A model generated the notes under the pieces. It had not been told where the DNA came from, did not search any database, and saw only the letters and a list, made by a program, of their open reading frames with translations. The translations under genes were made by a program, and so were the position numbers. Shown piece after piece: positions 24,707 to 37,471 of a stretch of DNA of 64,000 nt. How positions within the stretch are numbered: the stretch's first letter is position 1; every line of letters begins with the position of its first letter. Source of the stretch: Streptomyces rishiriensis (GTDB lineage: Bacteria; Actinomycetota; Actinomycetes; Streptomycetales; Streptomycetaceae); NCBI RefSeq assembly GCF_003112535.1, contig NZ_BEWA01000002.1, positions 62,001 through 126,000 on the forward strand. Direction: 5' to 3'.

Positions 24707-25402
24707 TCAGGACGGTGTTCCCGCGGCGGCCAGCAGGCGTGTCACGTCGTCCGCGCAGATCGTGAGGGCCGCGCCCACCGTGGCGAGGACCTCCCGCTCG
24801 GCCGGGGTGTACGGACCGTCGGCGAGGGCGATGCGGGCGCCCTGCAGCAGGATCGATTCGCGGCCGGCCGGGGCGAGGTGGGCGGCGAGCGGGTCGAGGG
24901 CCTCGTGGAGCTCTATGGCGAGGCCGGGGCCGTAGGACTCGCCATAGTTGCGGCCGGTGTCGGAGGCGAGGGCGTCGACGAGCGCGGAGAGCTGTTCCTC
25001 GGTGCAGTCGGCGAAGCCGGCCGCGCGCACCGCGCCCGCCGCGGTCTCCAGGGACGTGCGGGAGCAGGCGCCGCCGGCGGAGAGGACCGCGAGGGCGACG
25101 GTGTGGACGGCGTCGCGCAGCATCGCCGAGAAGCGCACGGTGGTGGGGTGGCCGAGGACGTCGGTGCCGAAGTGGCGGCGACAGGCCGCGCACTCGACGA
25201 CCGGCCCGGTCTCACCGCGCGGCACGAGCGGCACGCCGAGGACGGTGAAGCGGCGCTGTCCGGTCAGCCGCAGGTAGTTGCGGTCCCCGCCGCAGCCCGG
25301 GCAGAAGAACTCGCCGTCGCCGACGGGCGTCCACGCGGTGCGGGTGCCCAGGATGTGGGCAAGCCTGGTGACACGGCCGTCTCGTCCCCGTTCTGGCAGC
25401 AC
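24707..25402 (-). CDS. TerB-like protein with N-terminal zinc ribbon
   Basis: A 231-residue cytosolic protein. The N-terminal 75 residues have two Cys pairs (FFCPGCGGDRNY and VECAACRRHFG) forming a probable zinc ribbon; the rest is helical and resembles the TerB/tellurite-resistance domain, with two repeats of Asp-rich loops (AGFADCTEEQL and IALADGPYTPAEREVL). GTG 25402 has GGAGGTG 5-6 nt upstream. TerB-domain proteins bind metals and have been linked to stress responses; in Streptomyces this zinc-ribbon type has no assigned role. Confidence 0.78.
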   Translation of the reverse strand: MLPERGRDGRVTRLAHILGTRTAWTPVGDGEFFCPGCGGDRNYLRLTGQRRFTVLGVPLVPRGETGPVVECAACRRHFGTDVLGHPTTVRFSAMLRDAVHTVALAVLSAGGACSRTSLETAAGAVRAAGFADCTEEQLSALVDALASDTGRNYGESYGPGLAIELHEALDPLAAHLAPAGRESILLQGARIALADGPYTPAEREVLATVGAALTICADDVTRLLAAAGTPS

Positions 25403-25530
25403 GTCGCACCTCCGTAACCCCGCGGCAACATCGCCACGTCTGCGTGATGTTAGCCACAGGGGAGAGGTGTAGTCAGCACCCAGGACGAGACCTTTCCGTG
25501 ACCTCCACGGGGCAGTGGCCGAAAACGGCG

Positions 25531-25564
25531 GGACCCCGCTCGTCGACTTCGACGAGCGGGGTCC
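25531..25564 (-). terminator. Intrinsic terminator of leuA
   Basis: Perfect 15-bp inverted repeat (25531-25545 / 25550-25564) with a 4-nt loop, 21 bp beyond the leuA stop; on the leuA strand it is followed shortly by GTTTTC. Confidence 0.85.
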
Positions 25565-25585
25565 TCAAACCGCCGGTGAGGGTGG

Positions 25586-27532
<1,947 letters not shown>

Positions 27533-27661
27533 TCAGGGGAAAAGGGACGAAACGTGCGCCATACCACTCCGAGCCGTGGATCTGCCGTGTTTGTCACCGT
27601 TTTTCACCGATCATGGTTGCCTGTAGTGACAGGGAGGTAACACAGTGCAAAGGTGCCGGAC

Positions 27662-28732
27662 ATGACGACTCACGGGGGCTCCGAGCCCGTCTTCTGCACC
27701 GTCGTACCGCCGCACGTCCTCGACCGGCTGGCGCGCAACGACGACCCCGCACTCTCCGGTCCCGCCCGGCGCACCCTGCTGCGCGACAGCGAGCTGCGCG
27801 CCCGCCGCCGGGTGACCGCCGAGTTCCGCCTGGCCGCCGCACCGGCGGAGAAAGCGCCGTCGGACCAGCCGCTGCGGACGATCTACGACTGCGCGCACGG
27901 CACCGACCTGCCCGGCGGCAAGGTCCGCTCCGAGGGTGAGGACCCGGGCCGGGACGCCACCGTCAACCGCGCCTACTCCGGTCTCGGCGCCACCTTCGAC
28001 CTCTACCTCAAGGCCTACCAGCGCCACTCCATCGACGGCGACGGCCTGCCCCTGGACGCCAGCGTCCACTACGACGAGGGCTACAACAACGCCTTCTGGA
28101 ACGGCGAGCAGATGGTGTTCGGCGACGGCGACGGCGAGATCTTCCTCGACTTCACCAACTCCGTCGACGTGATCGGGCACGAGCTCACCCACGGCGTCAC
28201 GCAGTACACGGCGAACCTGACCTACTACGGCCAGCCGGGCGCGCTCAACGAGTCGATGTCCGACGTGTTCGGCTCGCTCATCAAGCAGTACTCGCTCGGC
28301 CAGACCGCCGCCGAGGCCGACTGGCTGATCGGCGCGGGCCTGCTCGCCCCGAACGTCACCGGCGCCGCCCTGCGCTCGATGAAGGCCCCGGGCACCGCGT
28401 ACGACGACGACGTCCTCGGCAAGGACCCGCAGCCCGCGACGATGGACGACTACGTCCGCACCGGCCGCGACAACGGCGGCGTCCACATCAACTCCGGCAT
28501 CCCCAACCACGCGTTCTACCTCGTCGCCACCGCCCTCGGCGGCCACGCCTGGGAGAAGGCGGGTCAGATCTGGTACGACGTGCTGACCGGCGGCGAGCTC
28601 AAGGAGAAGGCCTTCTTCAGCGACTTCGCGGGGCTCACCGCGAAGGCCGCGCGCGAGCGCTTCGGCGACGGCGGCGACGAGTCGCAGGCCGTGAAGAAGG
28701 CCTGGGAGCAGGTCGGGGTGCGGATCCTGTAG
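27662..28732 (+). CDS. Protealysin-like M4 metallopeptidase
   Basis: A 356-residue zinc peptidase of the thermolysin (M4) family. The zinc motif HELTHG and the third ligand in GALNESMSDVFG (Glu) are present, as are VHYDEGYNNAFWNGEQMVFG and the C-terminal GGVHINSGIPNHAFY with the transition-state His. No signal peptide is present and the N-terminal propeptide is only about 70 residues, starting with a CTVVPPHVLDRLA-like segment, the mark of protealysin-type enzymes, which lack the long FTP/PepSY propeptide. ATG 27662 was chosen with AAAGG upstream; GTG 27653 is possible. The next gene, 21 bp away, encodes an emfourin-like protein, the known inhibitor family of protealysins. Confidence 0.92.
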   Translation: MTTHGGSEPVFCTVVPPHVLDRLARNDDPALSGPARRTLLRDSELRARRRVTAEFRLAAAPAEKAPSDQPLRTIYDCAHGTDLPGGKVRSEGEDPGRDATVNRAYSGLGATFDLYLKAYQRHSIDGDGLPLDASVHYDEGYNNAFWNGEQMVFGDGDGEIFLDFTNSVDVIGHELTHGVTQYTANLTYYGQPGALNESMSDVFGSLIKQYSLGQTAAEADWLIGAGLLAPNVTGAALRSMKAPGTAYDDDVLGKDPQPATMDDYVRTGRDNGGVHINSGIPNHAFYLVATALGGHAWEKAGQIWYDVLTGGELKEKAFFSDFAGLTAKAARERFGDGGDESQAVKKAWEQVGVRIL

Positions 28733-28753
28733 TTCCGTACTACACAGGGACCC

Positions 28754-29020
28754 ATGCGTATTCAGGTGAGGCGCACGGGCGGGTTCGCGGGCATCGAGCG
28801 CAGGGCCGAGGTGGACACGGCGGGGCGGCCCGACGCCGGCGAGTGGCACGCCCTGGCCGAGCAGGCGGTGGCCGGCGGCCGGGGCGCGCCCCCACCGGGG
28901 GTTCCGGACGGCTTCAGCTACGAGATCACGGTGGACGGCGAGCGGGTCTACGCGGCCGATCCCCGGCTCACCGCGGAGCAGCGGACGCTGATCTCGCGGG
29001 TGTTGAAGGAAGGGGCGTGA
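28754..29020 (+). CDS. Emfourin-like protealysin inhibitor
   Basis: An 88-residue protein starting MRIQVRRTGGFAGIERRAEV, with the acidic/aromatic middle VPDGFSYEITVDGERVY, which fits the emfourin family. Emfourin is the protein inhibitor encoded next to protealysin in Serratia and found beside many protealysin-like genes. AGGGA precedes the ATG. It should be made together with the upstream M4 peptidase and keep it inactive inside the cell. The family assignment is from pattern and context, not from a search. Confidence 0.75.
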   Translation: MRIQVRRTGGFAGIERRAEVDTAGRPDAGEWHALAEQAVAGGRGAPPPGVPDGFSYEITVDGERVYAADPRLTAEQRTLISRVLKEGA

Positions 29021-29065
29021 GCGTTCCCTGACGCCCCTTCCGAACTGCCAGTTCACGCTGGGGCG

Positions 29066-29102
29066 TTGACTTCCTTACCCAGCGGTAAGGATGATCCCGC
29101 CC
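29066..29102 (+). promoter_or_regulatory. Promoter and operator of beta-glucosidase operon
   Basis: TTGACT (29066-29071) and GATGAT (29090-29095), 18 bp apart, make a good -35/-10 pair; transcription would then begin about 29102-29103, at the ATG itself. A perfect inverted repeat CCTTACC (29073-29079) / GGTAAGG (29084-29090) fills the spacer, an ideal place for a repressor. No regulator gene is adjacent. Confidence 0.6.
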
Positions 29103-30440
29103 ATGGCGAACGATCCGCATGCCGCGGCCCACCCGATCCCCCCGTTCCCGGCAGGCTTCCTCTGGGGCGTGTCCACCTCCGCCCATCAGATCGAGGGCGC
29201 GGTCGACGAGCGCGAGCCGTCCGTCTGGGACGCCTTCACCGCCGAGCCGGGGCGGGTCAAGGACGGCTCGACGGCCGCGGTGGCCTGCGACCACTACCAC
29301 CGCCACACGGAGGACGTCGCGCTCCTGTCGGAGCTCGGCGTGGACGCGTACCGCTTCTCGGTCTCCTGGCCGAGGGTGAACTCCCCCGGCGGACTGGACT
29401 TCTACGACCGCCTCGTCGACGAGCTGCTGGCCGCCGGCGTGCGCCCGGTCCCCACCCTCTTCCACTGGGACCTGCCGGCGGACCTGGACTGGCTGGAACG
29501 CGACACCGCGTCCCGGTTCGGTGAGTACGCCGCGACGGTCGTGGACCGCCTGGGCGACCGCGTCAAGAAGTGGATCACCCTCAACGAGCCCGCCGAGCAC
29601 ACCCTGCTCGGCCATGCGCTCGGCACCCACGCCCCCGGCAAGCAGCTGCTCTTCGACGCGCTGCCGGTCGCCCACCACCAGCTCCTGGCCCACGGGCTGG
29701 CCGTGCGGGCGCTGCGCGCGGCCGGCGCCGGCGACATCGGCATCGCCAACTCCCACGGTCCGACCTGGCCCGCGTCCCAGGAGCCGGCCGACCTGGAGGC
29801 GGCGGCCTTCTACGACGTCCTGCTGAACCGCCTGTTCGCCGAACCCCTGCTGCTGGGCGAGTACCCGGAGGGCCTCGGCGACCTGATGCCGGGCGACGTG
29901 GCCGCCGACCTCAAGGTGATCTCCGAGCCGCTCGACTGGTACGGGGTCAACTACTACGCCCCCACCCGGGTGGGCGCGCCGCAGGGCACGGAGATCGAAT
30001 TCGGCGGGATCACCATGCCGGCCGAACTCCCCTTCTCCGTCCAGGAGATCGAGGGCGTTCCGGTGACGGACTTCGGCTGGCCGGTGGTCCCCGAGGGCCT
30101 GACCGAGCTGCTGACGACGTTCAAGGACCGCTACGGCGACCGCCTGCCGCCGGTCGTCATCACCGAGAACGGCTGCTCCTACGAGGGCCTGGACGACCAG
30201 ACCCGCATCGCCTACCTGGACGGCCACCTCCGCGCCCTGCACCGGGCGCTGGAGGCGGGCGTCGACGTGCGCGGCTACTTCGTGTGGTCGCTGCTGGACA
30301 ACTTCGAGTGGGCGGAGGGGTACGCGCGCCGCTTCGGCCTGGTCCACGTCGACTTCGCGACGCAGACCCGGACCCCGAAGGCGTCGTACGCCTGGCTGCG
30401 GGACGTGCTGCGGGCGCAGAGAACGCGGGCGCGGGGATGA
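29103..30440 (+). CDS. Glycoside hydrolase family 1 beta-glucosidase
   Basis: A 445-residue retaining beta-glycosidase. The N-terminal FPAGFLWGVSTSAHQIEGA, the acid/base Glu in ITLNEP (about residue 163) and the nucleophile Glu in ITENG (about residue 354) are all present, together with GVNYYAP and VRGYFVWSLLDNFEWAEG. No signal peptide: it acts in the cytosol on imported disaccharides such as cellobiose. ATG 29103 fits the predicted transcription start; ATG 29091 is in frame. Its stop overlaps the start of a sugar-transporter-like MFS gene (ATGA), which probably brings in the substrate. Confidence 0.95.
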   Translation: MANDPHAAAHPIPPFPAGFLWGVSTSAHQIEGAVDEREPSVWDAFTAEPGRVKDGSTAAVACDHYHRHTEDVALLSELGVDAYRFSVSWPRVNSPGGLDFYDRLVDELLAAGVRPVPTLFHWDLPADLDWLERDTASRFGEYAATVVDRLGDRVKKWITLNEPAEHTLLGHALGTHAPGKQLLFDALPVAHHQLLAHGLAVRALRAAGAGDIGIANSHGPTWPASQEPADLEAAAFYDVLLNRLFAEPLLLGEYPEGLGDLMPGDVAADLKVISEPLDWYGVNYYAPTRVGAPQGTEIEFGGITMPAELPFSVQEIEGVPVTDFGWPVVPEGLTELLTTFKDRYGDRLPPVVITENGCSYEGLDDQTRIAYLDGHLRALHRALEAGVDVRGYFVWSLLDNFEWAEGYARRFGLVHVDFATQTRTPKASYAWLRDVLRAQRTRARG

Positions 30441-31696
30441 CGACGGCGGACAGCGCCCCGGCGGCCGCACTGGCCGAGCCCGTCGAACGGGTCGGCGGGG
30501 GCTGGACGTCGGCCCTGTCCCTGGCCAACGGGGCGATCTGGGTGGGCTGGTACGGCCCGCTGCAGATCCTGCTGGCCTCCCAGGCCGAGGACTTCGCGCC
30601 CGGCTCGGGCATGTCGAAGGAGACGATGCTCGCCTGGGTGACGGGCGTCGGCGCGGTGGTGTCGGTGGCCGCCAACCCGCTCTTCGGCGCCCTGTCGGAC
30701 CGTACGACGTCCCGCAGGGGCCGGCGCACGCCGTGGATCGTGGCCGGGTCGGCGGGCGGCGCGCTGTCGCTGCTGCTGCTCGCGGGCGCGGGCGGCCTCT
30801 GGACGATGGCGCTGGGCTGGTGTCTGGTCCAGCTGACCCTGAACGCGGCCTTCGCGGCGGTCACGGCGGCCGTCCCCGACCAGGTTCCCCGGCTCCAGCG
30901 GGGCTCGGTGGGCGGCTGGCTGGGGGCCGCGCAGATCCTGGGCGTGGTCGGCGGCACCGGGCTGGCGACGCTCGCCGGAGGCGTCGGGGCGGGGTACGCG
31001 GCCTGCGCGGTGTTCACGCTGGTCGGCGTCCTGCCGTACGTCGTGCGGTACGAGGATCTGCGGCTGGCGGAGGCGGACCGGCCCGCCTGGTCCTGGCGGG
31101 GCTTCGCGGCCGGCTTCTGGCTGAGCCCGCGCCGCCACCCCGACCTGGGCTGGGCCTGGCTGACCCGCTTCCTGATGAACCTGAGCAACGCGCTGGTGCT
31201 GCTGTACCTCCTCTACTACCTGCGCGACCGGCTGCACCACGCCGACCCCGAGCAGGGCGTGCTGATCCTGACGGCGGTGAACGGGCTGACGCTACTGGCC
31301 ACGGTCGTCGTCGGCGGCGTCTGGTCGGACCGGGTGGGGCGCCGCAAACCGTTCGTGATCTGGTCCGGCGTGCTGATGGCGGTGGCGACGGCGGGACTGG
31401 CGGTCTGGCAGACGTGGCCGGGCGCGATCGTCGCGGCGGCGGTGCTGGGCGTCGGCTTCGGCGTGTTCACCTCGGTCGACTTCGCGCTGATGACCGACGT
31501 GCTGCCGACGGCCGGGGACCGCGGCAAGGACCTCGGCATCGTCAACGTGGCCAACTCCCTCCCCCAGGTCGCGGCCCCCGCCCTCGCCGCGCCGATCGTG
31601 ACGTACCTGGGCGGGTACCGGACGCTGTACCTGGTGGCCGCCGTGATCGGGCTGGCGGGGGCGGTGCTGGTCCGCCGGATCAGGGGCGTCGAGTAG
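30437..31696 (+). CDS. MFS sugar transporter (SLC45/GPH-like)
   Basis: A 419-residue membrane protein with about 12 helices. ANGAIWVGWYGPLQILL in helix 1, NPLFGALSDRTTSRRGRRTP (motif A with the RGRR variant typical of SLC45 and glycoside-cation symporters) and the second-half SDRVGRRKPF support a sugar:proton symporter. ATG 30437 overlaps the beta-glucosidase stop as ATGA, so both are co-translated and under the operator at 29066-29102. Likely role: import of a beta-glucoside for the upstream hydrolase; this is inference from the operon. Confidence 0.85.
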   Translation: MTTADSAPAAALAEPVERVGGGWTSALSLANGAIWVGWYGPLQILLASQAEDFAPGSGMSKETMLAWVTGVGAVVSVAANPLFGALSDRTTSRRGRRTPWIVAGSAGGALSLLLLAGAGGLWTMALGWCLVQLTLNAAFAAVTAAVPDQVPRLQRGSVGGWLGAAQILGVVGGTGLATLAGGVGAGYAACAVFTLVGVLPYVVRYEDLRLAEADRPAWSWRGFAAGFWLSPRRHPDLGWAWLTRFLMNLSNALVLLYLLYYLRDRLHHADPEQGVLILTAVNGLTLLATVVVGGVWSDRVGRRKPFVIWSGVLMAVATAGLAVWQTWPGAIVAAAVLGVGFGVFTSVDFALMTDVLPTAGDRGKDLGIVNVANSLPQVAAPALAAPIVTYLGGYRTLYLVAAVIGLAGAVLVRRIRGVE

Positions 31697-31699
31697 GCG

Positions 31700-32560
31700 T
31701 CACAGCGCCCCGGCGTCCCGCGCGGCCCACACCGTGGGGTACAGCGGACGGTAGCCGAGCTCCCGGCGGATGCGCCGGGTGGAGGTGATCCCGGACCACG
31801 GGTCGGGGTCGGTGCGGTCCGCCATGCCGACGGGAAGGTCGACGCCGTTGAGCTCGTGCAGGTCGAGCGCCGTCACGGGAGCGTCGTCGGCGACGTTGTA
31901 GACGCGGCCCGCGGCTCCCGGCGCGTACAGCAGGCGCAGCAGCCCCTGGGCGACGTCGGCGTGGTGGACCACCTGCAGCCGCTGCGCCGACGCCCACCCG
32001 CCGGCCCACCTCAGGGACTGGGCGAGGTGGGGATCGCCCTCGCCGTAGACGAAGACGAGCCGGGCGATCCGCACGTCCAGGCCGTCCAGCGCGAGGAGCT
32101 CCCGCTCGGCGGCCGCCTTCGACTCGGTGTACGCGCCCCACATCTCGCCGCCGGGCCGGATCTCGTCGTCCTCCGTCAGCGGGCGGCCCCGCCCGAGCCC
32201 GTACACCAGGCCCGTGCTGACCTGCACGAACCGCTGCACGCCCGCCGTCCGCGCGGCCTGCGCCAGCGCCACCGCCGCGTCCCGGTTGACGGCCCACGCC
32301 TCCTCGTCCGGCACCCCGCGGAAGGACGCCGCGACGTTCACCACCGCGTCCACCCCGGCCACCGCCTTGCCGAGCGCCTCCGCGTCCCGCAGATCGCCGG
32401 TCACTACCTCCGCGCCGAGCTCCGCGAAGCGCTCCGCGCGGGCCGCGTCGCGCACCAGGATCCGCACCCTCTCCCCCGGCCCGGTCTGTGCCAGCAGCCT
32501 CGGCACGAACCTGCGGCCGATCTGTCCCGTCGTGCCCGTCACCAGTGTCAGCATCGTCAT
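31700..32560 (-). CDS. NAD(P)-dependent epimerase/dehydratase (extended SDR)
   Basis: A 286-residue Rossmann-fold enzyme: TLVTGTTGQIGRRFVPRLL (cofactor loop GxxGxxG), GDLRDAEAL, and the catalytic Tyr-Lys pair in AYTESKAAAE with VQVSTGLVYG before it. ATG 32560 has GAGGAG 9 nt upstream. The product acts on a nucleotide sugar or similar hydroxy/keto compound; the substrate is unknown. A divergent MmyB-like regulator lies 162 bp away, a common partner of reductases of this kind. The leader carries a 9-bp tandem repeat. Confidence 0.88.
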   Translation of the reverse strand: MTMLTLVTGTTGQIGRRFVPRLLAQTGPGERVRILVRDAARAERFAELGAEVVTGDLRDAEALGKAVAGVDAVVNVAASFRGVPDEEAWAVNRDAAVALAQAARTAGVQRFVQVSTGLVYGLGRGRPLTEDDEIRPGGEMWGAYTESKAAAERELLALDGLDVRIARLVFVYGEGDPHLAQSLRWAGGWASAQRLQVVHHADVAQGLLRLLYAPGAAGRVYNVADDAPVTALDLHELNGVDLPVGMADRTDPDPWSGITSTRRIRRELGYRPLYPTVWAARDAGAL

Positions 32561-32582
32561 CGTCGTCCGCTCCTCTTGGCCC

Positions 32583-32616
32583 GTTCGGCCTGTTCGGCCT
32601 GTTCGGCCTGTTCGGT
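32583..32616. repeat. 9-bp tandem repeat in the epimerase leader
   Basis: GTTCGGCCT occurs three times in a row (32583-32609) and a partial fourth follows. It lies between the epimerase ribosome site and the divergent MmyB-like gene, so copy-number change would move promoter and ribosome site apart. Confidence 0.9.
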
Positions 32617-32722
32617 GTGGTGCCACCACCCTCCGGCCGGGCCGCGAGGAGCGGGAGAGACGCGTGGATCAGGGGACCGGCAGTCCCTGGCAAAGCCGGG
32701 CGGTCTGGCGCAGCCTGGGAGG

Positions 32723-33571
32723 GTGAACCGCACCGAACTCGCCGACTTCCTGCGCCGCGGGCGCGCCCGCCTGACCCCCTCGGACGTGGGTCTGGCCCCG
32801 GGCGCGCGCCGCCGTACGCCGGGCCTGCGCCGGGAGGAGGTGGCGCAGCTGGCCGGCATGTCGGTGGACTACTACACACGGCTGGAACAGCGCCGGGGCC
32901 CCCGCCCGTCGCGGCAGATGCTGTCGGCGCTGGCCCGCGCCCTGCGGCTGACCGTCGATGAGCGCGACCACCTCTTCCACCTGGTCGGCGAGGAGCCCCC
33001 GCGCCGGGAGACGGCGTCGACGCATGTGTCGCCCGGGCTGATGCTGATCCTGGACCGGCTGGTCGACACACCGGCGCAGGTGCTCACCGACTGCGGCGAG
33101 GTCCTGGCGCAGAACGCGATGGCCAGGGCGCTGACCCACGATGTGATGTCCCGCCCCCGGCCCGAGCGCAATCTCGTGCGCCTGTACTTCCTCTTCCCCG
33201 ACGCGCGCGGCCTGTTCCCGCCGGAGGACCGCCCCGACCACGCCCGCGCCCATGTGGCCAATCTGCGCGCGGTGACCGCCGCCCGTCCCGACGACCCGGA
33301 ACCGGCCGCGCTGGTGGCCGAACTACGCGCCGGGAGCGAGCAGTTCGCCCGGCTCTGGGACGCACACGAGGTGTCCATGAGGCACAGGGCGACCAAACGC
33401 TTCCTGCACCCGGTGGTCGGACTGCTCGACCTGGACTGCGAGGTGCTGCTCAGCCACGAGCACCACCAGCTCCTGGTCGTCCACACGGCCCGCCCGGACA
33501 CGGAGTCCTACGAACGGCTGCGGCTGCTGCGCGTGGTGGGGCTCCAGGACATGGCCTCGCCGGCCGTCTAG
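32723..33571 (+). CDS. MmyB-like XRE transcriptional regulator
   Basis: A 282-residue regulator with N-terminal helix-turn-helix (LADFLRRGRARLTPSDVGL, RRTPGLRREEVAQLAGMSV, YYTRLEQRRGPRPS) and C-terminal MmyB-type ligand domain ending in LLVVHTARPDTESYERL. It is a paralogue of the regulator at 6343-7272. The GTG start follows GGGAGG with no spacing, so leaderless or inefficient initiation is likely. Probably represses the divergent epimerase gene and itself. Converges on era. Confidence 0.88.
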   Translation: MNRTELADFLRRGRARLTPSDVGLAPGARRRTPGLRREEVAQLAGMSVDYYTRLEQRRGPRPSRQMLSALARALRLTVDERDHLFHLVGEEPPRRETASTHVSPGLMLILDRLVDTPAQVLTDCGEVLAQNAMARALTHDVMSRPRPERNLVRLYFLFPDARGLFPPEDRPDHARAHVANLRAVTAARPDDPEPAALVAELRAGSEQFARLWDAHEVSMRHRATKRFLHPVVGLLDLDCEVLLSHEHHQLLVVHTARPDTESYERLRLLRVVGLQDMASPAV

Positions 33572-33601
33572 AAACCCCTCCCGGAGCGCCCCGCCGCGCC
33601 C

Positions 33602-34555
33602 TCAGAACCCCAGCCTGCGCAACTGCTTCGGGTCACGCTGCCAGTCCTTGGCGACCTTCACGTGGAGGTCCAGGAAGACGGGCGTGCCGAGCAGGGCCTC
33701 GATCTGTTTGCGGGACTTGATGCCGACGTCCTTCAGGCGCTTGCCCTTGGGGCCGATGATGATGCCCTTCTGGCTGGGGCGCTCGATGTAGATGTTGGCG
33801 TGGATGTCCAGCAGCGGCTTGTCGGCGGGTCGGTCCTCGCGCGGGAGCATCTCCTCGACGACGACCGCGATGGAGTGCGGCAGCTCGTCGCGGACGCCCT
33901 CCAGCGCCGCCTCGCGGATCAGCTCGGCGACCATCACCTGCTCGGGCTCGTCCGTGAGGTCGCCCTCGGGGTACAGCGGCGGGCTGTCCGGCATCATCGG
34001 GATGAGCAGGTCGGCCAGCAGCTCGACCTGCTCGCCGGCGACCGCCGAGACCGGCACGATCTGCGCCCACTCGATGCCCAGCTCCTTGCCGAGCAGGTCG
34101 ATGGCGATGAGCTGCTCGGCGAGCGCCTTGGAGTCCACGAGGTCGGTCTTGGTGACGACCGCGATCTTCGGGGTGCGCTTGATCCCGGCGAGCTCCTTGG
34201 CGATGAACCGGTCGCCGGGGCCCAGCTTCTCGTTGGCCGGCAGGCAGAAGCCGATGACGTCGACCTCGGCCCAGGTGGTGCGCACGACGTCGTTCAGCCG
34301 CTCGCCGAGCAGGGTGCGCGGCTTGTGCAGCCCCGGGGTGTCCACCAGGATCAGCTGGGCGTCGGGGCGGTGCACGATGCCCCGGACCGTGTGCCGGGTG
34401 GTCTGCGGACGGTTCGAGGTGATCGCCACCTTCTTCCCGACCAGAGCGTTCGTGAGGGTGGACTTGCCCGCGTTGGGGCGGCCCACGAAGCAGGCGAAGC
34501 CGGCACGGTGGGCGGACTCGGCCGACTGCTCGGATGACAGGTTGCGAACGCTCAT
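33602..34555 (-). CDS. era: GTPase Era
   Basis: A 317-residue GTPase that binds the 3' end of 16S rRNA and helps 30S subunit maturation. G1 GRPNAGKST, G2 region QTTRHTVRG, G3 VDTPGLHKP, G4 TKTDLVDS and the C-terminal KH domain with GIIIGPKGKRLKDVG are all present. ATG 34555 (MSVRNLSSEQ) was chosen; further in-frame starts upstream would add a non-conserved tail. In many actinobacteria era lies directly after ybeY and the CNNM gene; here an amt-PII pair and a surface-protein cluster lie between. Confidence 0.96.
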   Translation of the reverse strand: MSVRNLSSEQSAESAHRAGFACFVGRPNAGKSTLTNALVGKKVAITSNRPQTTRHTVRGIVHRPDAQLILVDTPGLHKPRTLLGERLNDVVRTTWAEVDVIGFCLPANEKLGPGDRFIAKELAGIKRTPKIAVVTKTDLVDSKALAEQLIAIDLLGKELGIEWAQIVPVSAVAGEQVELLADLLIPMMPDSPPLYPEGDLTDEPEQVMVAELIREAALEGVRDELPHSIAVVVEEMLPREDRPADKPLLDIHANIYIERPSQKGIIIGPKGKRLKDVGIKSRKQIEALLGTPVFLDLHVKVAKDWQRDPKQLRRLGF

Positions 34556-34694
34556 GCCCCCCATTCTCCCTGATTCGCGAAGCCCCGCCGTACACACGAG
34601 CGGCAGACCCCTCTCCGGTGAGCTACCGGAAACCTCCACGCAATGAAACGTCACGGAAACACATCCGTGCACAACCGGAAACGCGGGGCGGTGA

Positions 34695-37381
<2,687 letters not shown>

Positions 37382-37471
37382 AGCTGCGGGACCCCCACGG
37401 ACTGGGCGGACGGGCGGGTGCGGACCCCTGCGGGGTGGGCGCCCGGCCACCGGTGGACGTGATGCGTACGC

